Shown piece by piece: positions 49,992 to 61,206 of a DNA stretch of 64,000 nt. The notes under the pieces are model-generated. The model made no database searches, had not been told where the DNA came from, and saw nothing but the letters and a program-made list of their open reading frames with translations. Source of the stretch: Pythium myriotylum (taxonomy: Eukaryota; Oomycota; Peronosporomycetes; Pythiales; Pythiaceae). The position numbers and the translations under genes are program-made. Each line of letters opens with the position of its first letter. Positions within the stretch are counted from its first letter, which is position 1. The DNA is taken from the NCBI GenBank assembly GCA_023091665.1, contig JALJCQ010000015.1:1674001-1738000 (forward strand). Reading direction: 5' to 3'.

Positions 49992-52900
49992 CCTCGGCAA
50001 CGGTTCCAGCGAGCGAACCTTGCGCGAGATGAAGACCCCGGCGAGTACCTGTTCTCGGTCGGGAAGACCCAAGGCAAGTCGAGTCAATCCACGGCGTGGT
50101 TGGTCGACTCGGGTGCGACTCAGCACATGTCGCGAACCAAGCAGTTCATGATGAACTACAAGAAGATTGACCCAGTCGACGTGCATCTGGCCGATGATGG
50201 CACGGTCCAAGCGGTTGGCGTGGGAGACATTCTCATGTCGATGAAGACTCCAAGCGGTGTCAAGAAGGGTTTGCTCACCAACGTGTGGCATATCCCCAAG
50301 CTCAGCCGCAACCTGTTCTCGGTCGGAAGATTCACGGAGGACGTTGCTCCCGTGACGTTCGACAAGGACGGTTGCTTCGTCGTTCTCAAGGGCGCCAAGC
50401 GGACCATCGGCACTCGAATCGGCAAGGGTCTGTTCAAGCTCAACATGTCTCCAGTGTCGACTGAAGCAGCCCACGCCGCCAGTGCAAGACGAGGTCGCGC
50501 CATGTCCAAGTCGTACCTGTGGCACCTCCGACTCGGTCACATCGGCTTCAGCGGTCTCGAAGCCATCGTCAAGAAGGACCTCGCCGACGGACTCGATATC
50601 GGGTCTGTGCAAGAGTGGGAGGTCTGTGAAGGCTGTGCACTCGGCAAGCTGACTCGCGTCAAGTTCCAGTCGGGCACGACCAAGCGGTCTGCGAATCTGC
50701 TTGACGTCGTGTACAGCGATGTGGCCGGCCCTATGAAGACTCCGACTTTCGGCGGCATGAAGTACTTCGCCACGTTCACCGACGACAAGTCTCGACTGTG
50801 CAAGTTGTACCTGATGCGGTCCAAGGACGAAGTCTACGACAAGTTCGTCGAGTTCGTCAACTGGGCCGAGAACCAAACCGGTCGTCGAGTCAAGGTGCTT
50901 CGAACCGACGGCGGCGGCGAGTGCCAGTCGGCCAAACTTGCCAAGTTCTGCCGCAAGCGTGGCATCGAGCACGACGTCACGCCGCCATACACGCCTCAGT
51001 TGAACGGTGTGGCGGAGCGCATGAACCGAACCATCGGTGAGTGTGGTCGTTGCAAGCTCCACCATGCCAACTTGTCCGACGAGTACTGGGGCGAAGCCGT
51101 CATGACTGCAGTCGAAGTTCGCAACCGACTTCCGACCCGCGCTCAAGACTTGTACAAGTCGCCGTACGAAGAATGGTACGGGAAGAAGCCCTTGCTCGCC
51201 AACTTCAAGGTGTTCGGCTGCCATGCGTACGTCCACGTGCCGAAGGAGAAGCGGTCGAAGTTCGACGCCCGAGCCATCTTGTGTCGGTTCCTCGGCTACT
51301 CGGACCACGAGAAGGCGTATCGGTTTGAAGAAATCGCAACCGGCCGGATCGTCATCAGTCGAGACGCGCAGTTCATGGAAGACACATTCGACGATGGCAA
51401 GCGCGAAGAACCCTGGAGCAAGTCCGTCGAGTTCCGCGACGATGAAGATGATGAAGATCAAGATGAAGCAACCGATAACCAAGATGATGAAGACATGGGT
51501 GAGCAGCCAGCCTCACCAGCACCAAGTCAGCGCAGCTACGAGCGACCGGAGTGGCAACAGGGCCAGCGGTCGCAGCGTCCAGCAGCACCAGCATCGGCCC
51601 AGCAGCCGAATGTCGACTACGCACCAGGGTCCAAGCGCCACTCTCGCACGCACTCGCTCGAGAACCTGGCTGAACCGCCAGTTGAGAAGCGCTACGGACG
51701 TGTTGGTCGCACAAGTGGTGCGACTCCACCACCCACGCAAGGTCCAAGGACATCGCTCGAAGATCTGTCTGCACTGCTCACGTCGATCGAAGAGGAAGGC
51801 GTAGAAGATGAAGATGAAGAAGGCGAAGACGTGCAAGAACAAGGGGGAGAAGACCAGGATTACGAAGAGTTTGCTCTCGTCGTGAATTCAGGGGGAGAGT
51901 TGCCGACATCGTTCAAGTCGGCGATGGAATCCGACGACGCCAGCAACTGGAAGGAAGCCTGCGACTCCGAGCTCGAGTCGCTCAAGAAGAACGAGACATG
52001 GGACCTAGTCCCTTTGCCAGCCGGACGCAAGGCCATCACCAGCAAGTGGGTGTTCAAGGTCAAGGAAACCGCCGAAGGACTCGTCGAGCGGTACAAGGCT
52101 CGACTCGTTGCCAAGGGGTTCCTGCAGAAGTACGGCATCGACTTCGAAGAGACATTCGCACCCGTCGCCAAGTTCACGTCGATCCGCACCATCCTCAGCA
52201 TCGCCGCTCGACACAAGCTCATGATCCATCAGATGGATGTCAAGACGGCGTTCCTGAACGGCAACCTCGACGAAGAAATCTACATGAAGCAGCCCGAAGG
52301 CTTCGTCGACCAGCGCCACCCCGACTACGTGTGCAAGCTCAAGCGCTCGCTCTACGGTCTCAAGCAGTCGCCACGCATGTGGAACCAGACCATCGACGCC
52401 TTCATGCGCAAGGTCGGCTTCACCAAGTGCGAGATGGACCACTGCGTGTACGTCAAGCGGAGCGGCTCAGCGATGATCTTCGTGGTGATCTACGTCGACG
52501 ACCTCATCCTCGCCTGCAACAGCCTCGAGTTGCTCACGGCGACCAAGCGTGCACTCAGCGAACGCTTCGAGATGTCCGACCTCGGCGAACTCAAGTACTG
52601 CCTCGGCATGGAAGTTGATCAAGACCCCAAGTCCGGCGACGTGACCATGCGGCAGACCAAGTTCCTGCAGTCGATCCTGACCAAGTTCGGCATGCAAGAC
52701 TGCAAACCAGTGAGGACCCCTCAAGACCCCGGACTCAAGCTGACCAAGGCCATGTGTGAAGGTGGTTGCAAGCACGAAGACACCATGAAGAACGTGCCGT
52801 ACCGAAGTGCAGTCGGCGCACTCATGTACCTCATGGTCGGCACTCGACCAGACCTCACAGCGGCAGTCGGCAGTCGGCACACTCAGCCAGTTCGCCGCGG

Positions 52901-53532
52901 ACCCGTGTCCAACACATTGGCAAGCTCTCAAGCGTGTGCTCCGGTATCTGCAAGCGACTCCGACCTACGGCCTGCAGTTCTCGGCATCGAACGACGGAAG
53001 ACTGGTCGGCTACTCCGACGCCGACTGGGCTGGCGACATCGAGTCACGTCGAAGCACCAGCGGCTACGTGTTCATGCTCAACGGCGGATGCATCAGCTGG
53101 CGCAGCAAGAAGCAGCGAACTGTCGCCCTCTCCTCGACCGAAGCAGAGTACATGGCTCTATCGGAAGCGATCCAAGAAGCCGTGTGGCTCAAGGCGTTCC
53201 TGTGCGAACTCGGCGAAGTTGCAAGCGACCAAGCGCTCACGGTGTACGAAGACAACCAAGGTGCCATCGCGTTGGCCAAGAACCCCGAGTTCCACAAGCA
53301 CACCAAGCACATCGACATTCGCTACCACTTCGTTCGTGAGAAGGTCGATGACGGTCAAGTGTGTCTGCAGTATTGCCCGACCCAAGACATGCTTGCCGAC
53401 ATCATGACCAAGCCGATCCCCGCGGTCCAGTTCGACGTGCTCCGCACCAAGCTTGGTGTTCAAGACGCAGTCGAGTCGAGGGGGAGTGTTGAAGATGATG
53501 CGCCTCGAACCCAGCGTCATCATTCCAGTTGA
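49348..53532 (+). pseudogene. Copia gag-pol lacking gag start and PBS, frameshifted
   Basis: Begins abruptly at gag residue about 67 (TDADRAL) against the family 2 LTR end; no ATG precedes it in frame (upstream in-frame triplet is GTG). The 7-bp duplication is at 52863-52876, with RNase H in the shifted frame to 53532. GGGECQ is shared with the previous copy. It also has HKHTKH for HKRTKH in RNase H. Confidence 0.88.
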
Positions 53533-53866
53533 AGCTCGGCAGTTGAAGCTCGGCTGTAGAAGATTCTCCTGCAGAAGATTCTCCGTGGAAGATTCGACAT
53601 GTGGAAGATTCGACATGTGGAAGATTCTCCGTCTGGTTCTGGTTTGAATCCAGTGCCACCCATCGACTTCGTTGAAGTATCCACGAAGTCAGTTTATGTT
53701 TGCATATGTTTACGATAGGTAGGACATACATTTGATTATGGTAGCGTAGGACACACACAGACGGCTTAGAGGTAGCAGTAGCGAACTAAGTCCCGATCAA
53801 TTCACTCTGCATTTTGCCAAGCTTCAGTCAAGTCCACTCCTCTTCTCGACTTCGTGACCTTTAATA
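53487..53866 (+). repeat. Chimeric LTR, 380 bp, second copy
   Basis: Same crossover and same TAATA end as the LTR at 48968; followed directly by gag at 53867. Confidence 0.88.
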
Positions 53867-56800
53867 AGACCGACGCGGACCGAGCCCTCTTCAAGAAGAA
53901 GTCTCGCAAGGCGCTCGCGATGATCTGTCTCGCGATGGAAGACTCGCAGCTCCCGCTGGTTCGGTCGGCGAGTGGTGCGCAAGATGCATGGTCAAGACTG
54001 GAAGAACACTTCGAGAAGAAGAGCCTTGCCAACAAGCTCTTTCTTCGTCGTCGTTTCTTCACGACCATGATGGAAGAAGGTGACGATGTGCTCACGCACA
54101 TCAACAAGCTCAAGACCCTGGCCGAGCAACTCGACGCAGTCGGCGCTCCGGTCAGCGAAGACGACTTGGTGATCACGCTTCTCGGCAGTCTCAGCGAGTC
54201 GTACCAGTTCCTCATCACGGCGTTGGAGTCGCGTGTCGACGCGCTCACGTGGGAACTCGTGACGTCTCGGCTGCTCCATGAAGACATGAAGCGCAAGGAG
54301 CAAGGTGGCGACGGAGCCACGCTTGGCCAAGCGTTCATGACAAGTGACGCGAAGCCCAAGGGCCGTGCAGTCAAGAAGACTGGCACGTGCAACTACTGCG
54401 GCAAGATCGGTCATTGGGCCGCGGAGTGCCACTCGCGTGTCAAGGACAACGGCAACGGCAACGGCAACTCCGGCGGCAACGGCAACGGCAACGGAAACGG
54501 CAACCCTCGGCAACGGTTCCAGCGAGCGAACCTTGCGCGAGATGAAGACCCCGGCGAGTACCTGTTCTCGGTCGGGAAGACCCAAGGCAAGTCGAGTCAA
54601 TCCACGGCGTGGTTGGTCGACTCGGGTGCGACTCAGCACATGTCGCGAACCAAGCAGTTCATGATGAACTACAAGAAGATTGACCCAGTCGACGTGCATC
54701 TGGCCGATGATGGCACGGTCCAAGCAGTTGGCGTGGGAGACATTCTCATGTCGATGAAGACTCCAAGCGGTGTCAAGAAGGGTTTACTCACCAACGTGTG
54801 GCATATCCCCAAGCTCAGCCGCAACCTGTTCTCGGTCGGAAGATTCACGGAGGACGTTGCTCCCGTGACGTTCGACAAGGACGGTTGCTTCGTCGTTCTC
54901 AAGGGCGCCAAGCGGACCATCGGCACTCGAATCGGCAAGGGTCTGTTCAAGCTCAACATGTCTCCAGTGTCGACTGAAGCAGCCCACGCCGCCAGTGCAA
55001 GACGAGGTCGCGCCATGTCCAAGTCGTACCTGTGGCACCTCCGACTCGGTCACATCGGCTTCAGCGGTCTCGAAGCCATCGTCAAGAAGGACCTCGCCGA
55101 CGGACTCGACATTGGGTCTGTGCAAGAGTGGGAGGTCTGTGAAGGCTGTGCACTCGGCAAGCTGACTCGCGTCAAGTTCCAGTCGGGCACGACCAAGCGG
55201 TCTGCGAATCTGCTTGACGTCGTGTACAGCGATGTGGCCGGCCCTATGAAGACTCCGACTTTCGGCGGCATGAAGTACTTTGCCACCTTCACCGACGACA
55301 AGTCTCGACTGTGCAAGTTGTACCTCATGCGGTCCAAGGACGAAGTCTACGACAAGTTCGTCGAGTTCGTCAACTGGGCCGAGAACCAAACCGGTCGTCG
55401 AGTCAAGGTGCTTCGAACCGACGGCGGCGGCGAGTACCAGTCGGCCAAGCTTGCCAAGTTCTGCCGCAAGCGTGGCATCGAGCACGATGTCACGCCGCCA
55501 TACACGCCTCAGTTGAACGGTGTGGCGGAGCGCATGAACCGAACCATCGGTGAGTGTGGTCGTTGCAAGCTCCACCATGCCAACTTGTCCGACGAGTACT
55601 GGGGCGAAGCCGTCATGACTGCAGTCGAAGTTCGCAACCGACTTCCGACCCGCGCTCAAGACTTGTACAAGTCGCCGTACGAAGAATGGTACGGGAAGAA
55701 GCCCTTGCTCGCCAACTTCAAGGTGTTCGGCTGCCATGCGTACGTCCACGTGCCGAAGGAGAAGCGGTCGAAGTTCGACGCCCGAGCCATCTTGTGTCGG
55801 TTCCTCGGCTACTCGGACCACGAGAAGGCGTATCGGTTTGAAGAAATCGCAACCGGCCGGATCGTCATCAGTCGAGACGCGCAGTTCATGGAAGACACAT
55901 TCGACGATGGCAAGCGCGAAGAACCCTGGAGCAAGTCCGTCGAGTTCCGCGACGATGAAGATGATGAAGATCAAGATGAAGCAACCGATAACCAAGATGA
56001 TGAAGACATGGGTGAGCAGCCAGCCTCACCAGCACCAAGTCAGCGCAGCTACGAGCGACCGGAGTGGCAACAGGGCCAGCGGTCGCAGCGTCCAGCAGCA
56101 CCAGCATCGGCCCAGCAGCCGAATGTCGACTACGCACCAGGGTCCAAGCGCCACTCTCGCACGCACTCGCTCGAGAACCTGGCTGAACCGCCAGTTGAGA
56201 AGCGCTACGGACGTGTTGGTCGCACAAGTGGTGCGACTCCACCACCCACGCAAGGTCCAAGGACATCGCTCGAAGATCTGTCTGCACTGCTCACGCCGAT
56301 CGAAGAGGAAGGCGTAGAAGATGAAGATGAAGAAGGCGAAGACGTGCAAGAACAAGGGGGAGAAGACCAGGATTACGAAGAGTTTGCTCTCGTCGTGAAT
56401 TCAGGGGGAGAGTTGCCGACATCGTTCAAGTCGGCGATGGAATCCGACGACGCCAGCAACTGGAAGGAAGCCTGCGACTCCGAGCTCGAGTCGCTCAAGA
56501 AGAACGAGACATGGGACCTAGTCCCTTTGCCAGCCGGACGCAAGGCCATCACCAGCAAGTGGGTGTTCAAGGTCAAGGAAACCGCCGAAGGACTCGTCGA
56601 GCGGTACAAGGCTCGACTCGTTGCCAAGGGGTTCCTGCAGAAGTACGGCATCGACTTCGAAGAGACATTCGCACCCGTCGCCAAGTTCACGTCGATCCGC
56701 ACCATCCTCAGCATCGCCGCTCGACACAAGCTCATGATCCATCAGATGGATGTCAAGACGGCGTTCCTGAACGGCAACCTCGACGAAGAAATCTACATGA

Positions 56801-58045
56801 AGCAGCCCGAAGGCTTCGTCGACCAGCGCCACCCCGACTACGTGTGCAAGCTCAAGCGCTCGCTCTACGGTCTCAAGCAGTCGCCACGCATGTGGAACCA
56901 GACCATCGACGCCTTCATGCGCAAGGTCGGCTTCACCAAGTGCGAGATGGACCACTGCGTGTACGTCAAGCGGAGCGGCTCAGCGATGATCTTCGTGGTG
57001 ATCTACGTCGACGACCTCATCCTCGCCTGCAACAGCCTCGAGTTGCTCACGGCGACCAAGCGTGCACTCAGCGAACGCTTCGAGATGTCCGACCTCGGCG
57101 AACTCAAGTACTGCCTCGGCATGGAAGTTGATCAAGACCCCAAGTCCGGCGACGTGACCATGCGGCAGACCAAGTTCCTGCAGTCGATCCTGACCAAGTT
57201 CGGCATGCAAGACTGCAAACCAGTGAGGACCCCTCAAGACCCCGGACTCAAGCTGACCAAGGCCATGTGTGAAGGTGGTTGCAAGCACGAAGACACCATG
57301 AAGAACGTGCCGTACCGAAGTGCAGTCGGCGCACTCATGTACCTCATGGTCGGCACTCGACCAGACCTCACAGCGGCAGTCGGCAGTCGGCACACTCAGC
57401 CAGTTCGCCGCGGACCCGTGTCCAACACATTGGCAAGCTCTCAAGCGTGTGCTCCGGTATCTGCAAGCGACTCCGACCTACGGCCTGCAGTTCTCGGCAT
57501 CGAACGACGGAAGACTGGTCGGCTACTCCGACGCCGACTGGGCTGGCGACATCGAGTCACGTCGAAGCACCAGCGGCTACGTGTTCATGCTCAACGGCGG
57601 ATGCATCAGCTGGCGCAGCAAGAAGCAGCGAACTGTCGCCCTCTCCTCGACCGAAGCAGAGTACATGGCTCTATCGGAAGCGATCCAAGAAGCCGTGTGG
57701 CTCAAGGCGTTCCTGTGCGAACTCGGCGAAGTTGCAAGCGACCAAGCGCTCACGGTGTACGAAGACAACCAAGGTGCCATCGCGTTGGCCAAGAACCCCG
57801 AGTTCCACAAGCGCACCAAGCACATCGACATTCGCTACCACTTCGTTCGTGAGAAGGTCGATGACGGTCAAGTGTGTCTGCAGTATTGCCCGACCCAAGA
57901 CATGCTTGCCGACATCATGACCAAGCCGATCCCCGCGGTCCAGTTCGACGTGCTCCGCACCAAGCTTGGTGTTCAAGACGCAGTCGAGTCGAGGGGGAGT
58001 GTTGAAGATGATGCGCCTCGAACCCAGCGTCATCATTCCAGTTGA
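53867..58045 (+). pseudogene. Copia gag-pol lacking gag start and PBS, frameshifted, second copy
   Basis: Same gag truncation and 7-bp duplication (57376-57389). Differs from its neighbour by GGGEYQ (ancestral Tyr), LLTPIEEE for [14 protein letters not shown], and one fewer Gly-Asn pair. The 55080-55500 stretch looks closer to the (-) copies at base level, so gene conversion is likely. Confidence 0.88.
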
Positions 58046-58359
58046 AGCTCGGCAGTTGAAGCTCGGCTGTAGAAGATTCTCCTGCAGAAGATTCTCCGTG
58101 GAAGATTCGACATGTGGAAGATTCGACATGTGGAAGATTCTCCGTCTGGTTCTGGTTTGAATCCAGTGCCACCCATCGACTTCGTTGAAGTATCCACGAA
58201 GTCACTTAATGTTTGCATATGTTTACGATAGGTAGGACATACATTTGATTATGGTAGCGTAGGACACACACAGACGGCTTAGAGGTAGCAGTAGCGAACT
58301 AAGTCCCGATCAATTCACTTTTGCAATTTGCATCCCACCAACCAAGCGACCTTCCAACA
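58000..58359 (+). repeat. Family 1 LTR, 360 bp
   Basis: 3' LTR of the frameshifted copy; reads CACTTAATG and GCAATTTGC where others read CAGTTTATG and GCATTTTGC. Its CAACA end (58359) meets inverted protease-region sequence (GAAGCAACC). Confidence 0.92.
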
Positions 58360-59390
58360 GAAGCAACCGTCCTTGTCGAACGTCACGGGAGCAACGTCCT
58401 CCGTGAATCTTCCGACCGAGAACAGGTTGCGGCTGAGCTTGGGGATATGCCACACGTTGGTGAGCAAACCCTTCTTGACACCGCTTGGAGTCTTCATCGA
58501 CATGAGAATGTCTCCCACGCCAACTGCTTGGACCGTGCCATCATCGGCCAGATGCACGTCGACTGGGTCAATCTTCTTGTAGTTCATCATGAACTGCTTG
58601 GTTCGCGATATGTGCTGAGTCGCACCCGAGTCGACCAACCACGCCGTGGATTGACTCGACTTGCCTTGGGTCTTCCCGACCGAGAACAGGTACTCGCCGG
58701 GGTCTTCATCTCGCGCAAGGTTCGCTCGCTGGAACCGTTGCCGAGGGTTGCCGTTTCCGTTGCCGTTGCCGTTGCCGCCGGAGTTGCCGTTGCCGTTGCC
58801 GTTGCCGTTGTCCTTGACACGCGAGTGGCACTCCGCGGCCCAATGACCGATCTTGCCGCAGTAGTTGCACGTGCCAGTCTTCTTGACTGCACGGCCCTTG
58901 GGCTTCGCGTCACTTGTCATGAACGCTTGGCCAAGCGTGGCTCCGTCGCCACCTTGCTCCTTGCGCTTCATGTCTTCATGGAGCAGCCGAGACGTCACGA
59001 GTTCCCACGTGAGCGCGTCGACACGCGACTCCAACGCCGTGATGAGGAACTGGTACGACTCGCTGAGACTGCCGAGAAGCGTGATCACCAAGTCGTCTTC
59101 GCTGACCGGAGCGCCCACTGCGTCGAGTTGCTCCGCCAGGGTCTTGAGCTTGTTGATGTGCGTGAGCACATCGTCACCTTCTTCCATCATGGTCGTGAAG
59201 AAACGACGACGAAGAAAGAGCTTGTTGGCAAGGCTCTTCTTCTCGAAGTGTTCTTCCAGTCTTGACCATGCATCTTGCGCACCACTCGCCGACCGAACCA
59301 GCGGGAGCTGCGAGTCTTCCATCGCGAGACAGATCATCGCGAGCGCCTTGCGAGACTTCTTCTTGAAGAGGGCTCGGTCCGCGTCGGTCT
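58360..59390 (-). pseudogene. Gag-protease fragment, minus strand
   Basis: Encodes about residues 67-407: gag from TDADRAL, zinc knuckle, Gly-Asn repeat, protease DSG and part of the pre-integrase region, ending at DKDGCF where the LTR at 58359 begins. The gag side stops exactly at the family 2 LTR end (59390/59391), the same join as at 49347/49348 and 53866/53867. Protease flank reads QHISR, as in the copy at 61199. Confidence 0.87.
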
Positions 59391-59438
59391 TATTAAAGGT
59401 CACGAAGTCGAGAAGAGGAGTGGACTTGACTGAAGCTT

Positions 59439-59455
59439 GGCAAAATGCAGAGTGA
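59439..59455 (-). promoter_or_regulatory. Possible Inr plus FPR core promoter in family 2 LTR
   Basis: TCACTCTGCATTTTGCC on the minus strand; CATTTTGCC fits CAWTTTNYY fully. It lies at the corresponding LTR position to the family 1 site, within the part of the LTR conserved between families. Confidence 0.45.
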
Positions 59456-59626
59456 ATTGATCGGGACTTAGTTCGCTGTCGCTACCTCTAAGCCGTCTTG
59501 TGTCCTACGCTACCATAAACATATGCATGTCCTACCTATCGTAATCATATGCAGAGGTATACACACTTCGTGGGTACTTCAACAAAGTTGATGGGTTGAA
59601 CTGGGTTCAACCCAGAACTAGATGGA

Positions 59627-59694
59627 GAACTTTCCACCTGAGAATTTTCTACATGGGAATCTTCCACATGAGAATTTTCTACAGTTGAATCTTC
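59627..59694. promoter_or_regulatory. Five GAAnnTTC sites at exact 15-bp spacing, family 2 LTR
   Basis: Sites at 59627 (GAACTTTC), 59642 (GAATTTTC), 59657 (GAATCTTC), 59672 (GAATTTTC) and 59687 (GAATCTTC). The two central bases vary while GAA and TTC do not, and the 15-bp period keeps all sites in the 5-bp register of a heat-shock element. Confidence 0.6.
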
Positions 59695-59746
59695 CACAAC
59701 TTGAACTTCAACTTCAAGATGTTGTGACACATTGTACCCATAATAG

Positions 59747-59756
59747 CCCCCCTCAA
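59747..59756 (-). other. Polypurine tract, family 2
   Basis: G-rich TTGAGGGGGG on the minus strand, just before the family 2 LTR; the pol stop codon TGA (59753-59755) lies in it. Confidence 0.65.
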
Positions 59757-60834
59757 TGGTCACAGCCTTGAATTCCGAGGGCTTGAGTGAGCTCTTGGTG
59801 ACGGGGACCGGGTAGACCCTTCGTGAGCAAGTCGGCGTTCATGGTTGAGCTTGGGCAGTACTTTACTTCGACTTCCCCGGACTTGACTTCATCACGAATG
59901 TGGTGGTATTTGATGTCGATGTGCTTGGCACGACCATGGTTTACTGGGTTCTTGGTCATCTTGATGCATGACTGGTTGTCTTCAAGAATCACCAACTTCG
60001 GACTTGGGACTTGTGCAGCGTCCAATGCTTCACACAGTAGGCGATGGACCCACTTGCCTTCTTGAATTGCGAGACTCAATGCGATGTACTCGGCTTCGCT
60101 TGTAGATAGGGAGACACTTGATTGCTTCTTGGATCCCCAGCTAATGGGTCCGCCGGCAAGTGTAAACACGTAGCCGGATGTTGACTTGCGGTCTGATATG
60201 TCACCGGCCCAATCGGCATCGGAGTAGCCAGCAAACTTCATGTCCGGGTCTGTAGTGAATCGAATCCCGTGCGACTTGGTGCCATGGAGGTAACGGAAGA
60301 TGCGCTTGACGGCAATCCAATGGACTTCATGGGGCGCTTCCATGAATCGCGAGACCATTCCCACGGCGAATGCAATGTCAGGTCGAGTGGCACACATTAC
60401 ATGCATCAGTGCACCAACTGCCTCGCGGTATGGGGCATTGGTGACCGGCACATCGTCTTCATTCGTCGTGGTGAGCTTGGCACTGACGTCAACTGGGCTT
60501 GCTACCGGCTTGCAGTCTTCCATGTTGAAGCGCTTTAAGATGTCACTGATGTAACGGCGCTGGCACAGAGTAACCGAACCATCTGCATTGCCGACGAGTT
60601 CGATGCCGAGGACAAACTTGCATGGACCATTGTCGGTCATCTCGAATCGCGTCTTGAGTTGTGACTTCACGTCCGTGATCAGGTCAGGCGAACTTCCAGT
60701 AATGATCACATCGTCAACGTAGACGAGTGGGAGCACACACTGGCCATCGATACACTTGATGTACAGACACGGATCGGACTTGGATGCGTTGAAGCCGATC
60801 GATCGTACGTACTCGTCGAAGGTTTCGTTTCAGA
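59753..60834 (-). pseudogene. Family 2 Copia RT (C-terminal part) and RNase H remnant
   Basis: About 360 codons of a different Copia pol. RT motif YVDD sits near the start of the open part, followed by GIELVG, the connection region and RNase H with [17 protein letters not shown] and LEDNQS, ending NADLLTKGL. Reading further upstream stays in frame (NETFDEYV...DPCLYIK) to a TGA at the codon where Copia RTs usually have Trp, close to the LTR that cuts the element at 60835. Clearly diverged from family 1 at protein level. The RT N-terminus, integrase, protease and gag are missing. Confidence 0.85.
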
Positions 60835-61194
60835 TGTTGAAGATGATGCGCCTCGAACCCAGCGTCATCATTCCAGTTGAAGCTCGGCAGTTGAAGCTCG
60901 GCTGTAGAAGATTCTCCTGCAGAAGATTCTCCGTGGAAGATTCGACATGTGGAAGATTCGACATGTGGAAGATTCTCCGTCTGGTTCTGGTTTGAATCCA
61001 GTGCCACCCATCGACTTCGTTGAAGTATCCACGAAGTCACTTAATGTTTGCATATGTTTACGATAGGTAGGACATACATTTGATTATGGTAGCGTAGGAC
61101 ACACACAGACGGCTTAGAGGTAGCAGTAGCGAACTAAGTCCCGATCAATTCACTTTTGCATTTTGCATCCCACCAACCAAGCGACCTTCCAACA
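60835..61194 (+). repeat. Family 1 LTR, 360 bp
   Basis: Its TGTTG end is fused to family 2 RT; an extra T in CACTTTTGC and CACTTAATG link it to the LTRs at 58000 and 62698. It is the 5' LTR of the copy that follows. Confidence 0.93.
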
Positions 61195-61206
61195 GGTTAT
61201 GAGCCC
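61195..61206 (+). other. Primer-binding site
   Basis: GGTTATGAGCCC, ATG at 61199-61201. Confidence 0.8.

Larger units (their letters stand above)
48968..57999 (+). repeat. Tandem pair of chimeric-LTR units (4,519 and 4,513 bp)
   Basis: Unit starts at 48968 and 53487. Both have the same chimeric LTR, gag truncation and 7-bp frameshift; the second is 6 bp shorter in the Gly-Asn repeat. Without a PBS these units could not have been copied by their own reverse transcription, so DNA-level duplication made the pair. Confidence 0.88.
59391..59745 (-). repeat. Family 2 LTR, 355 bp, TATTA...TAATA ends
   Basis: Homologous to the family 1 LTR over its R/U5-side half and diverged in U3. The boundary next to pol is set by the polypurine-like TGAGGGGGGC; the other by the exact join to gag that recurs in the chimeric LTRs. 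Between these points it starts TATTA and ends TAATA on the sense strand, a perfect 5-bp inverted repeat in the place where family 1 has TGTTG/CAACA. Confidence 0.7.

Noticed and set aside
59545..59763. 72-codon frame in the family 2 LTR
   Set aside because: It simply reads the GAAnnTTC repeat array as V/E/D/S-rich codons; no homology expected and it overlaps the polypurine tract.
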